Source: Epiperipatus broadwayi
Lineage: Eukaryota > Onychophora > Udeonychophora > Euonychophora > Peripatidae
Direction: 5' to 3'
Assembly: GCA_028023455.1 (NCBI GenBank)
Contig: JAQFVV010000255.1
Span: 250,001 to 314,000, forward strand
DNA: 64,000 bases
Below the pieces are notes generated by a model. That model worked only from the letters and a program-made list of their open reading frames with translations, had not been told where the DNA came from and ran no database searches. Each line of letters begins with the position of its first letter. The stretch's first letter is position 1. Positions 10,408 through 22,899 of the stretch are shown one piece after another. The position numbers and the translations under genes were made by a program.

Positions 10408-10490
10408 TCATCATCATCATCATCATTATTATTATTATTATTTCTTTTAAAAGCTACACACACATACATACATACATACATGCATACAAA
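10408..10490. repeat. Microsatellites (ATC, ATT, CATA)
   Basis: An ATC run passes into ATT (about 10,408-10,441). An imperfect CACA/CATA run follows at about 10,456-10,490. The 82-codon frame across them is not a gene. Confidence 0.85.
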
Positions 10491-10899
10491 CACAGTACAT
10501 AAATGTTATACAATAAATATAATAAGTTGCAATCATTTAATTATCTGCTGAAAATAAATTGTCATGAATAGTTGCATGCTCAAAATTATGCTACATAACA
10601 CTGAGTTTTAATGATTTCATGTTAAAATCACATATCTAATTTAAATCATATGCCATGCAACCAATAATTTATTGCCAACCAGCTCAGAAACTATACATAT
10701 TTTTCTCTGCAATCAAAGATTTCTCCAATATTTTGAAATCTAACATATGTACTAATTGGAATCAACATTTTAAAAATTGATAATTAAAAAGAATTATATA
10801 GAAATTATTAAGAAATATACAGAAATATCATTTCATTAATATTATTATATAAATTATCCCATAAACTCAGTATCAATACTAATGTATACCAAGATTAAA

Positions 10900-11355
10900 A
10901 AAATAAAGAATAAAACTAATTAGTCTCAAGAGCATTTTATGGGATTAATATAATATTTTTAAAAAGCATGGCCTTATGTTTTTAAAAATTTATATTGTAA
11001 AACTAAAGTCTCAAGGTCAATTGTGATTATGTTAATCAGATTTTCATGTCAGGTTGATGTCAACAATTGATAATAATTTATAATCAAAAAATAAAAAATA
11101 AACAGAACTCCTGAAATTTGAAGAAAAGTTTGAAAATATATTTTAAAGCTATGATAAATCAAAAGAATGCTTCATCAATTTAATGGCCCAAATTGCAAGC
11201 ATTACTAAAGATTTAAATAATTATTGACTAAAATTTATTTATTGACTAACAGAAATATAATTTTAAAAATAAGAAACAAAACTAATTAGTTTCAAAAGCA
11301 TTCCGTGGGATTAATATCATATTTTTAAAAAACATGGCCTTGTGTTTGTTTAAAA
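10900..11355. repeat. Two direct copies of an about 90-bp segment
   Basis: 10,900-10,990 and 11,266-11,352 share a run of matches (aaaactaattagt, then gggattaatat, then catggcctt), 366 bases apart. The DNA between the copies was not seen to repeat further. Origin unknown. Confidence 0.55.
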
Positions 11356-11359
11356 TTCC

Positions 11360-12608
11360 TTAGATTTCGGACTTTGCCCATTTTGATTTAGATTGATTTT
11401 TAAACATGAGACTTTAATTTTAAAATTAAGTAAAGAAATATGTTGAGGATAATAAAGAAAGTAGAGGAAAAACCAAATGAACTTTAAATCAGTGTAGTAA
11501 TAATAAAGTTATTGCAAAATTAAGGAAATTATAATGATATAAACTAGTCATACAACAAAGAGATATAATAATCATATGCCAAAATTAAAAGTTATTCTCA
11601 ACAAAGATATTCTTTGAAATGAATTGATAAAATAATTATCTATGTTATTATGGAGCAAAGACTTTTTACCTGATCTTTGTGGAAAAGTTTTAGGAAGAAT
11701 ATTGAATTGGAGTAGTTTGAATAATATCAAAAATATCTACTATTTTTTATGATAAAATATAATTTTTTTAATGTTATATTTTTCTGCAGCAAGATCTTCA
11801 TTAATCTGTTTTTCTATTAAAGCCTGAAATTTAACACAAAATATTTATTATCTATGATATCATTTTATTACCAAATGATTGTAGAATGTAAGTCTTTTAT
11901 AATTATATCAATTACTTTTTCTTGATCATATATCTCTATGCTTAACTTTCAACCACGTCATATAATGCTTTGCATACAGGATTTCCAATTTATCTTCTAC
12001 ACTTTCTATTTTCTCTATTTCATTTTCTTTTCTGATCAATATAGCAATCAGGTTTTATTTGCAATGTTCCTCCATTAAACTATCAGTCAAGATGTGCGTA
12101 ACTGTTCACAGTTTTTTTTTTTTCTGAACATCAAAACATAGTAATGATGCATTGTGATTGGAAAAAATATGTACAACTGTAGATACTGGGATGGAGTACA
12201 GGATAGAAAGCCACTCAAGTTTTTTTTTCTCTTCCACTGTTCCTCTATCAAAGGCTGTTGAAGAGATCTTTGTCCTTCAGCTAGTTATTTAAAAGCTATT
12301 CCTTCTTACATGTTTAGATTTAAATTTAAAACATTTTAATCATTGTTATTGACTTCATAAACATCTACAACTATTTAGAAAAAATCGTTGTTTTAATAAA
12401 ATATTTTTATTGTAAAGATATTATTTATTAATTCTGAATCAATTTGATATCTTTATGAATATCTACATGATAAAATTTTAATCTTTTAAAAATTTTAAGT
12501 GTCATTAAGATTAAGGCTGCTGAAGAAATAATAGCACATTTTCTTTAGATATTTTTTTTTAAAGGTTGTTAAACCAAGACCTGATAAAATTAAATTCATT
12601 GTTTTCTT
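11360..12608. other. AT-rich non-coding stretch
   Basis: Nothing recognised. Confidence 0.5.
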
Positions 12609-12619
12609 CTTGTAATATT

Positions 12620-12709
12620 TATAACTGAAATACAGACTTATTATATACCTGTATCAATACATAAAATATATAGGGTATATGAGGACAGATTTTTACATGA
12701 CCCACCACT
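12620..12709 (-). mobile_element. Family B element, 3' end only (B5)
   Basis: A 90-bp piece flanked by a perfect 11-bp direct repeat, cttgtaatatt (12,609-12,619 and 12,710-12,720). It matches the left end of the 25.4-kb element, including the terminal hairpin (tacag...ctgta) and the words agggtatatgagg and catgacccacc. Because the hairpin end is retained and the ribozyme end is lost, the hairpin end is the conserved 3' end and the element is 5'-truncated, as target-primed reverse transcription would leave it. Confidence 0.75.
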
Positions 12710-12827
12710 CTTGTAATATTGCAAATAATTAAATGTTTATGATGTAATAACCCAAACTTGTTCTTACATGGACAAATATTATTTCCAATTGCTTTCACAC
12801 ACAGATGTAAAGAATATACATATTATT

Positions 12828-13000
12828 AAAACAGGCAAAACTCTCCATACAGTAGTGCCACTCAGTGCCAACTAGAGTAATCAATGGATGCCAGAAGGCT
12901 TGTGCATAAAATCCCTATCTAGTGCCTACTCATCCAATAGCCCCAGACTAGTTTCTGGCTTGTGTCCTTCGTCATGTGATCATGTAATGTTTAGTGGTTT
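12828..13000. mobile_element. Family A element, deleted through the ribozyme (A4)
   Basis: A 173-bp unit with a perfect 15-bp direct repeat, aatatacatattatt (12,813-12,827 and 13,001-13,015). The left arm is well preserved (aaaacaggcaaaactctcc to gtttctggcttgtg). It stops inside the hammerhead at about 12,970 and is joined directly to the 3' end word gtgatcatgtaatg. The other arm is missing entirely. Confidence 0.8.
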
Positions 13001-13019
13001 AATATACATATTATTAGGT

Positions 13020-13715
13020 AGTTAAAAGTTAAGAAATGTGAGCAATGGGTTAGGAATCTGACATGATTATTAATTTATAGCTATTTAATTATTGTTTAGT
13101 TAATATATGTGTTAATATTATAGTAAATTTATTTTACATTTATACTTGATTTTTATTCATTACTGAGTAGTAAAATTATACTATAATTTTAATATATAAA
13201 CATACATACAAATATTCATAAGAAATTCTAAAAAATTGTCATTTTATGTTTAAAAATACAAATCATTTCATTGTTTAATAACAAGAGAAGTTTCTTTAAT
13301 AAATAAAGATACATATTCTAACACTCTTTTTTTAAAAAAAAAAAAAGTGTATTTAAAAAAAAAAAAGAAAAAATACTATTAAATATAAAATAAAATCTTT
13401 CATAAATCTATAATTATTAATACTTAACTGTGTAAAGATATTTTCCAATATAATGTATTTGTCTTACATACAGGATTTGATATTGTATGTGATATTGGTG
13501 TAAACAACACTTGATTTATAACTTATTTTAACAACTTTACATTCTGGACTGCTTATAAAACTTTGTAGCTCTATATAAAGTTTATTTGTATTTATGGATT
13601 GGATATGGCAAAAATTAGTAGACACCTGATGATTTGTTCAAGTGAAAATTTGAATACTGTCTGAAATATATAAGCTTGTAAAGAAACCATATATGTTATC
13701 TCACACAAGATGTAA
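13020..13715. other. AT-rich non-coding stretch
   Basis: Nothing recognised apart from poly-T/poly-A at 13,327-13,372. Confidence 0.5.
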
Positions 13716-13716
13716 A

Positions 13717-13761
13717 AACATGCAAAACTCATAAGATGTGGTGGTCATGTGATGTTTATTG
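13717..13761 (+). mobile_element. 45-bp minimal family A element (A7)
   Basis: Flanked by a perfect 12-bp direct repeat, acaagatgtaaa (13,705-13,716 and 13,762-13,773). Inside there is little more than the two family ends: aacatgcaaaactc (compare aacaggcaaaactc) and ggtcatgtgatgtttattg (compare gatcatgtgatgtttattg in A1). Confidence 0.7.
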
Positions 13762-14040
13762 ACAAGATGTAAAGCTATTAAAGCATTAAAAAACATTCAG
13801 ATGACTGATAAATAACTTTAAAATGTTTTAAATTAGCATTATAACAATAAATTTGTAGGAATATTCAGAGTTTAAGATACATTAAACTAGTTTCAATTTT
13901 AATGTTATAACAAACTAATGCTGAAAGTATAGTCATTAATGAACATATATAGTCAACCACATCTTTACCTTCAACTGACTACTTGTTATGATAATAAACG
14001 TTAACTTTCAAAAAATTATTTATTCTTAACATTATTAAAA

Positions 14041-15960
14041 AAGGTACTGTATAATCAATTTTTAAAAATTATTATGAACAATGTTCGTAAAAACATAATT
14101 ATAGATTGTATGAAGTAAGGCATTAGGACCTAAGATAACGAAATATTTTTTTTAGTGTTTCATTACATTTTCTATTGCCTAATGACGTTTTGATGCAATA
14201 AATTTGTTTTCCAGCCGAAAACTACACACTTATTCATAAGCAAAAAATTCGAAAATAATCAATTTTAAAACGTTTAACTTATTTCATTTTAAAATGTGAC
14301 TTGAGTATCTATTTAGAAATCTATCATCTCCTTATCACATTTTTTAACTGAATGCGTAGCTCGTAATTTGATGTCATTTACTTTAACAAAAAGTATATTA
14401 TTTAAATATAATGATGCTTATATGTATAGTTTTTTTTTTTTAAAAAAGTTTGAATCACTTCAATATAACTATAACCAGTTTTATATGAAACTGTTACCTA
14501 GCAACCAGATATTCTCATTTGTCGGAGGTAAAATTGACTAAATCAGATGTGTTAATTACCAGAAATCTGCTAATAATGAATTTATTGAATAATTGCAGTC
14601 AATTGTAGTTGATTTTAAATTATTTGATAAACATGAAACATTTATTAAATTTATAAATTTGGGGAACGTTAATTCAGTAAAACTCTGAATGTCAATTTTA
14701 TAACTTTATTAACGCATGGTTAGAGATATAAAAAGAGAAAAGGGAGAGGGGTGGGGAAATGTGTTAAGTCTTTTTTTTTTAAAAAAAAAAAAAAACAAGA
14801 TTAAATAGTGCTCTTGAAAATCGTAATTTATTTTTGAATTACCTTCTTCAGCTGAATATGGAATTAAAGTATTGAATTTTGAAATATTAAAAAAAAAACA
14901 TAATACTTTGAATAGAAAAATGTCCTTTTTTTTCAATTCTAATTTAAAATTAATGATATGAATATAGCTAAACCTCACTTGTGTTTGATGTAACTTTGAG
15001 ATTTTCATCGTAGCTCTTTGAATTATTTCTAAACCATGAAATTGCTAAACTCTTAAGATTCATTTGTCTAAATCTCAACCATTTGATTTTCTCTTTTTTT
15101 ATGTCAAAAATTTATGAAGTCTATCTTCTAAATCTACAAAGCATGTGCATTGAACAAATTGGATCGCCCATAGTTTTTTTTTTTTTTTTAATAGAAAAAA
15201 AAAAAGAAGAATAAAATAAAATGATAAAATTTATTTCTTTCAAATAGTTCGTTTTATTTCCTGTGAAAAATTTACTTTTTCCCCCCAGTGACTCGCTTAG
15301 TTAGAATAAATTCAGGCAGACATCAGTGACGGAGTTTTATGGTCCAAATGTCTCCCGTCTGGCTGAATACTTCTTGATAGCGCAGCATGATAAACGAGAG
15401 AATCTTTTTTAATCCTGTATTGTAATTTAACAATAACTCCTGAGCCTAACAAAAAAAAATTCGTTCAAAGAAAAAAAAAGAGTTGATATTTAAGAATAAA
15501 AAAGAAGAATTCTCATTGTTATTAAGTTAGAATTGTGTGTGCGCGTGTGTATTAATATATAATGTTAGATTATTAATTACGTATTCATGAATAGCACAAA
15601 GGATATGACAGTAACTAGCATACGACCGGAAAGATTTATCCCGGCAATATAGAGTTCGTACTTCCAATCAATCCAAGCGCGTATTTACTAATTAATATTT
15701 AATTATTTAATAGTTTAGTGACAGTATGTATTTTAAGTAACTATTCTAAACAGGACAAGATAATAAAATGCTAAATCGTTGTCTCCCACATAATTTTAAA
15801 TCATTTCAAATTCGACATTTCTTTAACGAAAGCTTATTATTTGAACTGCGCTGTTGGTTCAATGCAGTGGTAGAGTGTGAGAGAAAAATATTCATTACAA
15901 TCACTTTCAATGCACAAACTTCATATGACTTCCCGAGTTATAAATTATTTGATTATTTGT
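14041..15960. promoter_or_regulatory. CpG-rich patch in CpG-poor DNA
   Basis: About 35 CpG dinucleotides by hand count, against about 8 in the following 1.9 kb. They are densest at 15,540-15,690, which includes GCGCGTGTG, CGACCGG and AGCGCG. In a CpG-methylated genome such a patch can mark an unmethylated promoter or first exon, or a recent insertion. Open frames at 14,709-15,008 (minus) and 15,768-15,962 (plus) have no recognisable motif. No transcription start, splice or repeat identity can be supported. Confidence 0.3.
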
Positions 15961-15969
15961 AATTGTCTT

Positions 15970-17450
15970 TTATGCTTCTACAATGTACTGCCTTACTGAT
16001 TTTTTTTAATAATAAGCTTTTTTTTTTTTTCTATTCATTTCTTGTTTATTTATTTATATACAATTTACTTTTTTTTAAAATTATTTTGTAATATTCCCTA
16101 TGTATTATTTCCTTTTTATATATAATCTCAATTTTGAAAATGCAATGGCATTTTGTGAATCACTTGATAAATGACATCCAATTGCCTTACACACCTCGTG
16201 TCTCAGCAAAAAATTTACTGAAGATGGTTTTCTTTCCTGCAAGCGTTTGCAGAGCTATCTCTGAAACAACAAATATGTTATGTAGGAACATGGTTTAGCG
16301 ATTCACCAACAAAAATTTTAACATTGGCATGCTTCTACTATGAATTAAGACATGAAAGGTGATAATATGTTTTATACTTTAATTCATAGTGGAATAACAT
16401 GCTAACATTATTCTTTTCTAAAATTGTTCAAATTGCTATGGAAACATTTGCAATAATTCAAACTGTGCATGGCAATAATTCCATGAGGCTCAAGAACATT
16501 TTCTCCATAGTTGTCAAGATTTCATAATCATAAGTAGAGAATTGAAGGTAATCCATGAAAATACAAAACACACTGTCACATTTTATGTATAATTCGTGAT
16601 CTACACACCATTATTACCTTCAATTTTTTGTAGCAAATAACAAGCCTGTTTAACACATAACACTTGTGTTGATTCTAGATGGCCTACAGACTTTTTTCAC
16701 TGGGACACACTTTATAATTCTGCCGCTACAATTCTTACTTTTTAAAATTCAGAACCAGTTTTGGCAATAAATAAGATGCTTTTCTCTACGAATATTCTAA
16801 ACGTTATATCAGATTTTTATTAATGTGTGTATAAGTATTTATTACATTTAATATAGAGATCAGACCAATGGAAAAATAGATTTAACACACTTGTAGACAA
16901 AAGTTCTATCCAGCATCTCTCAGAAGAAAAACAGTTCAACAACATTCAGTTGATGACAATTTAAAGTTTTTTTCTAGTTTTACTATATAGCTAAGAATAT
17001 CTAGATACTATTTTCTGTCCAATAATTTGATAACTAGCCAACCAACTTGAAAATTTAAACATGTATGGAAATACTCATTTATCTAAAAAAAAAAATATGT
17101 TTCATCAAAATTTCAACTTAAAATATTAAATAGACAATAAATCAAAGTCATATATCACATGACTCAATTTTTAAGCTTGTAAATAAAAAATAAAGACCTC
17201 TGCTAATTTGCTCTAACAAGCTTGATTGATAAATGTCAGCTAAACAAAGCATTTAAAAATCTCAATCTTGAAAACCTCTCCTTAGCCTCAGACCAATGGT
17301 TTCATGCTTTGGCACTCCTCAGTGAGGCACTAGGATAGCTTCAGACACTAGATATATTAAATGCTAGACAAAATGACTATTCACATTTAATAAACACTAC
17401 ATTAAGCATATCATAACCATCTTTCTTCATCAAAAAGGTAACTAGAATTG
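15970..17450. other. AT-rich stretch with two small inverted repeats
   Basis: Imperfect inverted arms of about 35 bases lie around 16,319-16,412 (core words tactatgaattaa and ttaattcatagt). Shorter arms are at about 16,541-16,555 and 16,612-16,626 (gaaggtaat/attaccttc). Either could be a decayed foldback element. No coding sequence is seen. Confidence 0.4.

Positions 17451-17451
<1 letters not shown>

Positions 17452-17490
<39 letters not shown>
17452..17490. repeat. TA microsatellite
   Basis: About 19 uninterrupted TA units. Confidence 0.95.
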
Positions 17491-17493
<3 letters not shown>

Positions 17494-17499
17494 GCAGAT

Positions 17500-19608
17500 G
17501 TTATATATTTTATTTTGAAATATAACAAATATAATTACATTATTATAAAGTACAATGAATCTATTATTTACTATAAGAACACACCTTATAAAAGACTACT
17601 AGATAATTTTTAGAAAATTATACAAACTAAAGAATATACAACTCTCCCATTTTGGAGCAATTTTTTTAGTCAGCTGCCACACATCACCACCTCAAATTGG
17701 AAATAATTAATATTCTAAATATATACAGCTTATTATGTGCTCTCTTTTATACTTGCATGTTAAAATTCATGATCTTGGGATATAGAATGATGATGTTTAC
17801 TTGCACTAAATTTAAATTTAAATAGTTTTCAATTAAAGAAATTTAAGAAATTAACAGAAAGTATTTCAGTAGGTTATTATAGTTATTTATAAAATATATT
17901 ATTAGCATTATACGTTATTATTCTGATTAACTGTAGGTCAAAGTATTAAAAAAAAATAGAGAAGTTTGCTGATCTTGTTTAGTTTTCCTTTCACTTGGTC
18001 CATGGATAATGGAAATCTTGAAGTACAAAGAACTAGATAATCATGGCAATCTAGTGCTTTAAAATAATATTGCTTACTGCTAATTCTAGTTTAAAAATCC
18101 TAAATCTGTCATGATTAATCTCAGAAAAAAATATAAACAGGTAAACAAGTAAATAGATTTTGGAAATAGTTAAGTGTATCATAAAAGATTACTTGAATAA
18201 AATCAACATTATTATTAAGTATTACACATTACAATTTCTGTTATTGCAATTACCATAGCAACACCTATTACAAAATTAAATGTCTTATGTTTCACATATA
18301 TTTGTAAATTAAATTGAGTGAAAATTATTATTAAAAAACATATCTAAAAAGATTTATATCCATTAAAATGTATTAGAATTATAATAGAAATTCTTTATTT
18401 TGGTTTAAAAATAAAAAATCATATCGAACTTGCAAAACAGGATTTCATTTTCACTGTATCTAATTTCTTTAATATCTCCATTTCACTTATAAACTGAAGG
18501 CAAAATTTTTTTGAACAAATTGTTCATCATCGAATTAAATTCAAGTAATTTCCAACAGTTGTTATGACAACAATAATGTCATCAAGTGTATATTATGAAT
18601 AGAACAAAGAGGCTGTTATTTGAGTTCTTATCATTTTGTTACAGATACATTTTTCTCTGTCTTTAAAAATTTATTAAATTTTATTGTTTAAGTTGGAATA
18701 ATAAAAGTTTTAACTATCTGCCCATTCAATGGGGCAGTTAGCTGATGAAATTCTAGAGGAAATGGCAAAAATGTGGAAGAAAGAAAAACCCATCAAAATG
18801 CATTGTATTGCAGGTCAGCTGTATAAATATATTCCGTGGTTTAAAAAAATTCAGAATTGCATTCATTTATTTGTGATGGATATAACCCCCATTATGTTTC
18901 TATGGATATCATATTTCAGATCAAGGAATTCTACAGGATTGATTAACTCAACTTATGTGTGATAATAAGTGATTTAAACTTTCATAATTCAAAAAAAAAA
19001 AGAAAAAGCTAGTATTGATTCTTCACTTGATTATAACTGGATTGTGTCATTAAAGGAATTCTCTTTGCATATTATTGTCAATGAAAAAGGAAAATTAAAG
19101 CCAGTGATGTGTAATTTTGCATCTGTTGTTTTTGAAAACTGGATATTTATATATTTAGAAGAACACAATGGAAATTAAATGTGAAAGGAATTGAATTCGA
19201 ATCTGCATTTGTTACCACACATGCTTATTTTTTCTACTCAAAGAAAAATAATCTCTACATCTTATGATTGGAAATAAAGAACCAGAAGCTGTGATGGATC
19301 AGTGGATAGTGAGTGAAAATGGACAGACTTTCATTTATATGGTATCATTTCTATGCATATATATATATATATATATATATTAAAGGAAAGAGAGTATTAA
19401 CATTTTACTGTAAAAGCGTAGGTAAATAGTATATATGGATATGATAGAATTCATGCTATAAAAGGGTCAGAGTGATTCATTTAGTTCTTATTATTAAGGC
19501 TCTTATCTGATGATATAAGCTAATGTGGCCTAATGTTTTCAAATATTTAATTTTTTATATGTTCAAAATTTAACTTGAGAATATCAATAGAAAAAAGTTT
19601 AAACATAA
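17500..19608. other. Non-coding stretch with one unassigned open frame
   Basis: The frame at 18,729-18,962 (77 codons) begins with an acidic/basic helical-looking segment (MGQLADEILEEMAKMWKKEK) of unusually protein-like composition for this window. Similarity to any family was not recognised, and the frame soon becomes AT-driven. It might be an exon or an old pseudogene. A TA run lies at about 19,359-19,380. Confidence 0.3.
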
Positions 19609-19622
19609 CATTTTCTTTTTAT

Positions 19623-19790
19623 AAACAAAGCAAAAACTCTCCATACAGTATTGCCAACCTGTGCTAACCAGAGTAATCAATGAATGCCAGAAGTGATTAC
19701 TCTGGTTATCACAGGTGGCACTACTGTATGGAGAGCTTTGCTTTGTTTATAAACAGTTATGTGTTAGTATAAGATAGTGATCATGTGATG
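19623..19790. mobile_element. Family A element reduced to a palindrome without ribozyme (A6)
   Basis: A 168-bp unit with a perfect 13-bp direct repeat, attttctttttat (19,610-19,622 and 19,791-19,803). The inverted arms of about 60 bases (aaagcaaaaactctccatacag and ctgtatggagagctttgct, through gattactctgg) meet almost directly near 19,691. The 3' segment ending agtgatcatgtgatg is kept. The whole ribozyme-bearing core is missing. Confidence 0.8.
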
Positions 19791-19809
19791 ATTTTCTTTT
19801 TATGTTTGT

Positions 19810-21880
19810 TTAATTATTATTATATTGATGAACAAATAGAGTTCAATTTTATATAATCACTTTTTTTTTTTCATTATCTATCATATTTAAATTTCAGGAA
19901 GTTATTAAAAATCTCTCCTGTTTATAAATCATATTATTGTCTTGCAGCATGTTTTCTTTTTTAGTTCCATACACAAAAATTTTATTATTTTTATTGATTT
20001 TAGTCTATTGCCAAACATCGATTGATGTTCTGTTATATTTTATTATTACTGTTATCAGTTTTTATTATAAACCAATAAATTTAGAGTTGATTTAAAATCC
20101 AATGAATCTGTTTAATTCTTTCTTTTGAACGTGCTAGTTAATTTGGGTACTTAAAATTTGGTCCAAGATTAAACCCATTTTGGTAAGTGAAATAGAATTA
20201 GATATATGTATATTTTCATACCTCATTGTTTTTAAATCCGATTACATTTATATTTATTACTGCACTTAAATATTTGTTTACTTATTTAAATCAATATTAC
20301 TAATAGAAATAATTTCATTAGCTCAGAGTTGATTATTTATTAGTCAGAATGTCTTATCTTAATTACTTTTTAAATTTCTTTAACGTGGAGATCATAAATT
20401 TCATTAACTAGCCTAACCAAATATTATCTTAGGTTTGGATAACTGTCAATTATTGTTGTATACAGCTTAATTGTTACAAATTCCATTTTATATTCAATTG
20501 ACTGGAGATTTAAGTAGATAAATAATATCAGTGATGGTAATTCAGTAGATATCCAATGGAAACCTAGAGTATATTTTATTTAATGTGATTGGGTACAGTA
20601 AAATGTGAAATTACCTAATGGAATTTATTGATAATATATTATTGACAACCTGTTTGATCCTTACTTACATAACCCTAAAGATCATTATTAAAATTGAATT
20701 CTGCTATAAATACAGAAGGTATATGAAGATCTGGAAGCAGGGGGTAGAAGTACTTTGTGTTAGAGATTTCTAAAAATTATATACACTAATTTTTTTTTAT
20801 TAAAATGGTCATTGCAATTATTATTTGAACTATTTTCAGAAGAAGTTGTTTGCTTTATAAGATGATATGAAACAAGAGTAGTCATATCATATTTAGAATG
20901 CATTTTATTAGCAATCAATGGAAAAACAAGTATTTTTAAAATATATGTATTATTAAAAGAATGATGAGTTTTTGAAAGTACAGTTATATGAATGTTGTGC
21001 TGAACAATTAATTTGTAAGGGCTCTCCATTATTAATTTTGATATATCTTCATTGCTCAGTTGAAGTAATTTTATTATGCTTCCTAATTGAAGAGATAGCT
21101 CAGTAGAGGATATACCTAGCAATCACTTTTTGTGACAAAGGTCTTTGGAATTATTTATAGGCATCTTCATGAATTAGGAATTAAAATGGAATACAGATTT
21201 AACATGAAATTTTAAACTTGATTCAATTAAAAGCAAACACAAGAGCTTCATCACCCAGCTTCTGATTTTACTGCATGCCAATAGGCATGTTATTTCTGCA
21301 AATTAAAAAACTTCAGAATGTACTTAATAATTTGCTTTAGTACATGAAGTTAAAACTTAGATTTATCAGACACTGATAGCAGAAAAATTTACAATGACTT
21401 TTAGCTTGGATCAACTTGGGAATGTGAACCAATTTTAAATAACCAGATAGCTGTTTAAGGAAAAAGGTAAAGTTAAAGTGCAGAGCAGGCTCCAATATGC
21501 TGATGCCCTTTTAGAAAGTTAAAATTATAGGTATATTTTACCACAATGATATAATTATCACAATTAATTAGTTGTATGTAAAGCTATTATTTTATCAAAT
21601 TGTATAGAAATGATGTTTGGAATCTCATCAACACAACATTAAGGCATTAAATTTGTTTTATTTAAAAGTGCTATATGAAATTCCAAAAATATGATGGTAA
21701 GATCATAAGAGTAATAAATATGTTCTTTAGTTTGATGGATAGGATATCATAGAATTTACTACTTTTAAATCACATCTTCATTTGAAGGAGTGTTCATTTG
21801 TATATATATAAGCTTTCTACTTTAGATATGTCTATTGTCTCTTTGGTAATCATTATTTTGTGTTTTTTAACCACTTTCAA
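19810..21880. other. AT-rich stretch with an unassigned 120-codon frame
   Basis: 20,760-21,122 (minus) is the second-longest frame in the window. It starts MLGISSTELSLQLGSIIKLL and ends in low-complexity Asn/Ser/Lys. No family was recognised and no homologous frame was seen elsewhere here. It is probably chance. Confidence 0.3.
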
Positions 21881-21884
21881 TAAG

Positions 21885-22420
21885 GTGATTCATGAAACCA
21901 GTCATTCAATTTGAAAGTGACGGAAAGAGTACAAATGATGTGAAAAGATATGTCTAAAGTAGCAGACCATGTATGTTCAATTGGGAAAATACAAAAATAT
22001 TGAATAGAGAGGGAAAATTACAAAGAAGAAAATTAAAAGAAACTGCTCACATGATAATGGAAAATAACTTCATAAGTCAACCTAGCATGATAATACATAA
22101 TATCTGGAAGAACTTAATTAATTTTGCTCTTAAGGAAAGAGTGAAGAAATCAGGAAAAAATCTCATATACAAGTATATGAAATTTCTAGTAACTGTTGCA
22201 CTTGGCAGAATGCTTAAACTGATTTAATATTTAAACATCTAAAGTTCCAGCTTTGATTTCCATGCTAGTAGTGTCACTAGTCAATCCAACAATAGCTAAA
22301 GAAGAGAGGACTAAAACATCACTTGAAACATCATATATATTCTAACCTGTATGTTATTATAGAAATAAATACCATTGTCAGAAATTTTCAGATAAATATT
22401 ATTTAAAGTTTGTTAAAATG
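21885..22420 (+). pseudogene. Penelope-like element, 3' fragment
   Basis: It matches the end of the PLE at 61.67-62.2 kb. First comes a broken GIY-YIG part (HETSHSI, compare SETSHLI), then the frame at 21,973-22,227 (FNWENTKIL, SQPSMIIHNIWKNLINFALK). After that come the PLE 3' flank words (tgttgcacttggcagaatg, ccatgctagtagtgtcac, gtgttatta-like end). The tRNA-like part of the 3' flank is present but reduced. There is no RT domain. It is 5'-truncated and older than the 57-62 kb copies. Confidence 0.7.
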
Positions 22421-22890
22421 ATTTTAGAAAACCTGACTCATAAGTTATTTTTATGCACATTGGAAACTTATTACTTTATAAATATTATGTAATCTCATTG
22501 CAATGTATTTTATTAACTGTTGTTTCTTTATATGATTATAAAAAATATCAGAATTTACATCCTTAATTTTTATTTGAAACTCTAAATTAGGGTGAATTTT
22601 ATGAAGATTGATATCAGAACAATGTTTCATCTCTTTAAGTATCAATGATTGATATATTATCCACATAAAAAATTAGAAAACAAAATAAAAGTGGTCATTT
22701 TTTGTCTAAATAATGGATAAGTATTAATATGGCAGAGGAAATTTTTGTAAGCTTCTTAAAATGACTCAAGTCTAACTCATAAATTATTCTTATGGTATGC
22801 ACATTGGAATATGTAATAAATATTATAATTTTTTCCACACTGCATATTTAATAACAATTGTTTATTTAAAGTGTTATTAAAATTATATAT
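22417..22890. repeat. Two diverged direct copies about 340 bp apart
   Basis: 22,417-22,550 and 22,757-22,890 share aaaatga(t/c), then ctcataa(g/a)ttatt, tgcacattgga and aataaatatta in the same order. Origin unknown; the minus-strand frame at 22,451-22,666 overlaps and is not credible as a gene. Confidence 0.45.
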
Positions 22891-22899
22891 ATATATATT

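Noticed and set aside
18729-18962. Exon of a host gene ending at a splice donor (gcag/gt-like junction inside)
   Set aside because: The junction sequence is too short to trust and no partner exon was recognised; kept only as an unassigned frame.
20760-21122. Host gene encoding a 120-residue protein
   Set aside because: No recognisable domain, AT-driven composition with a low-complexity Asn/Ser/Lys tail, and no neighbouring exon evidence.
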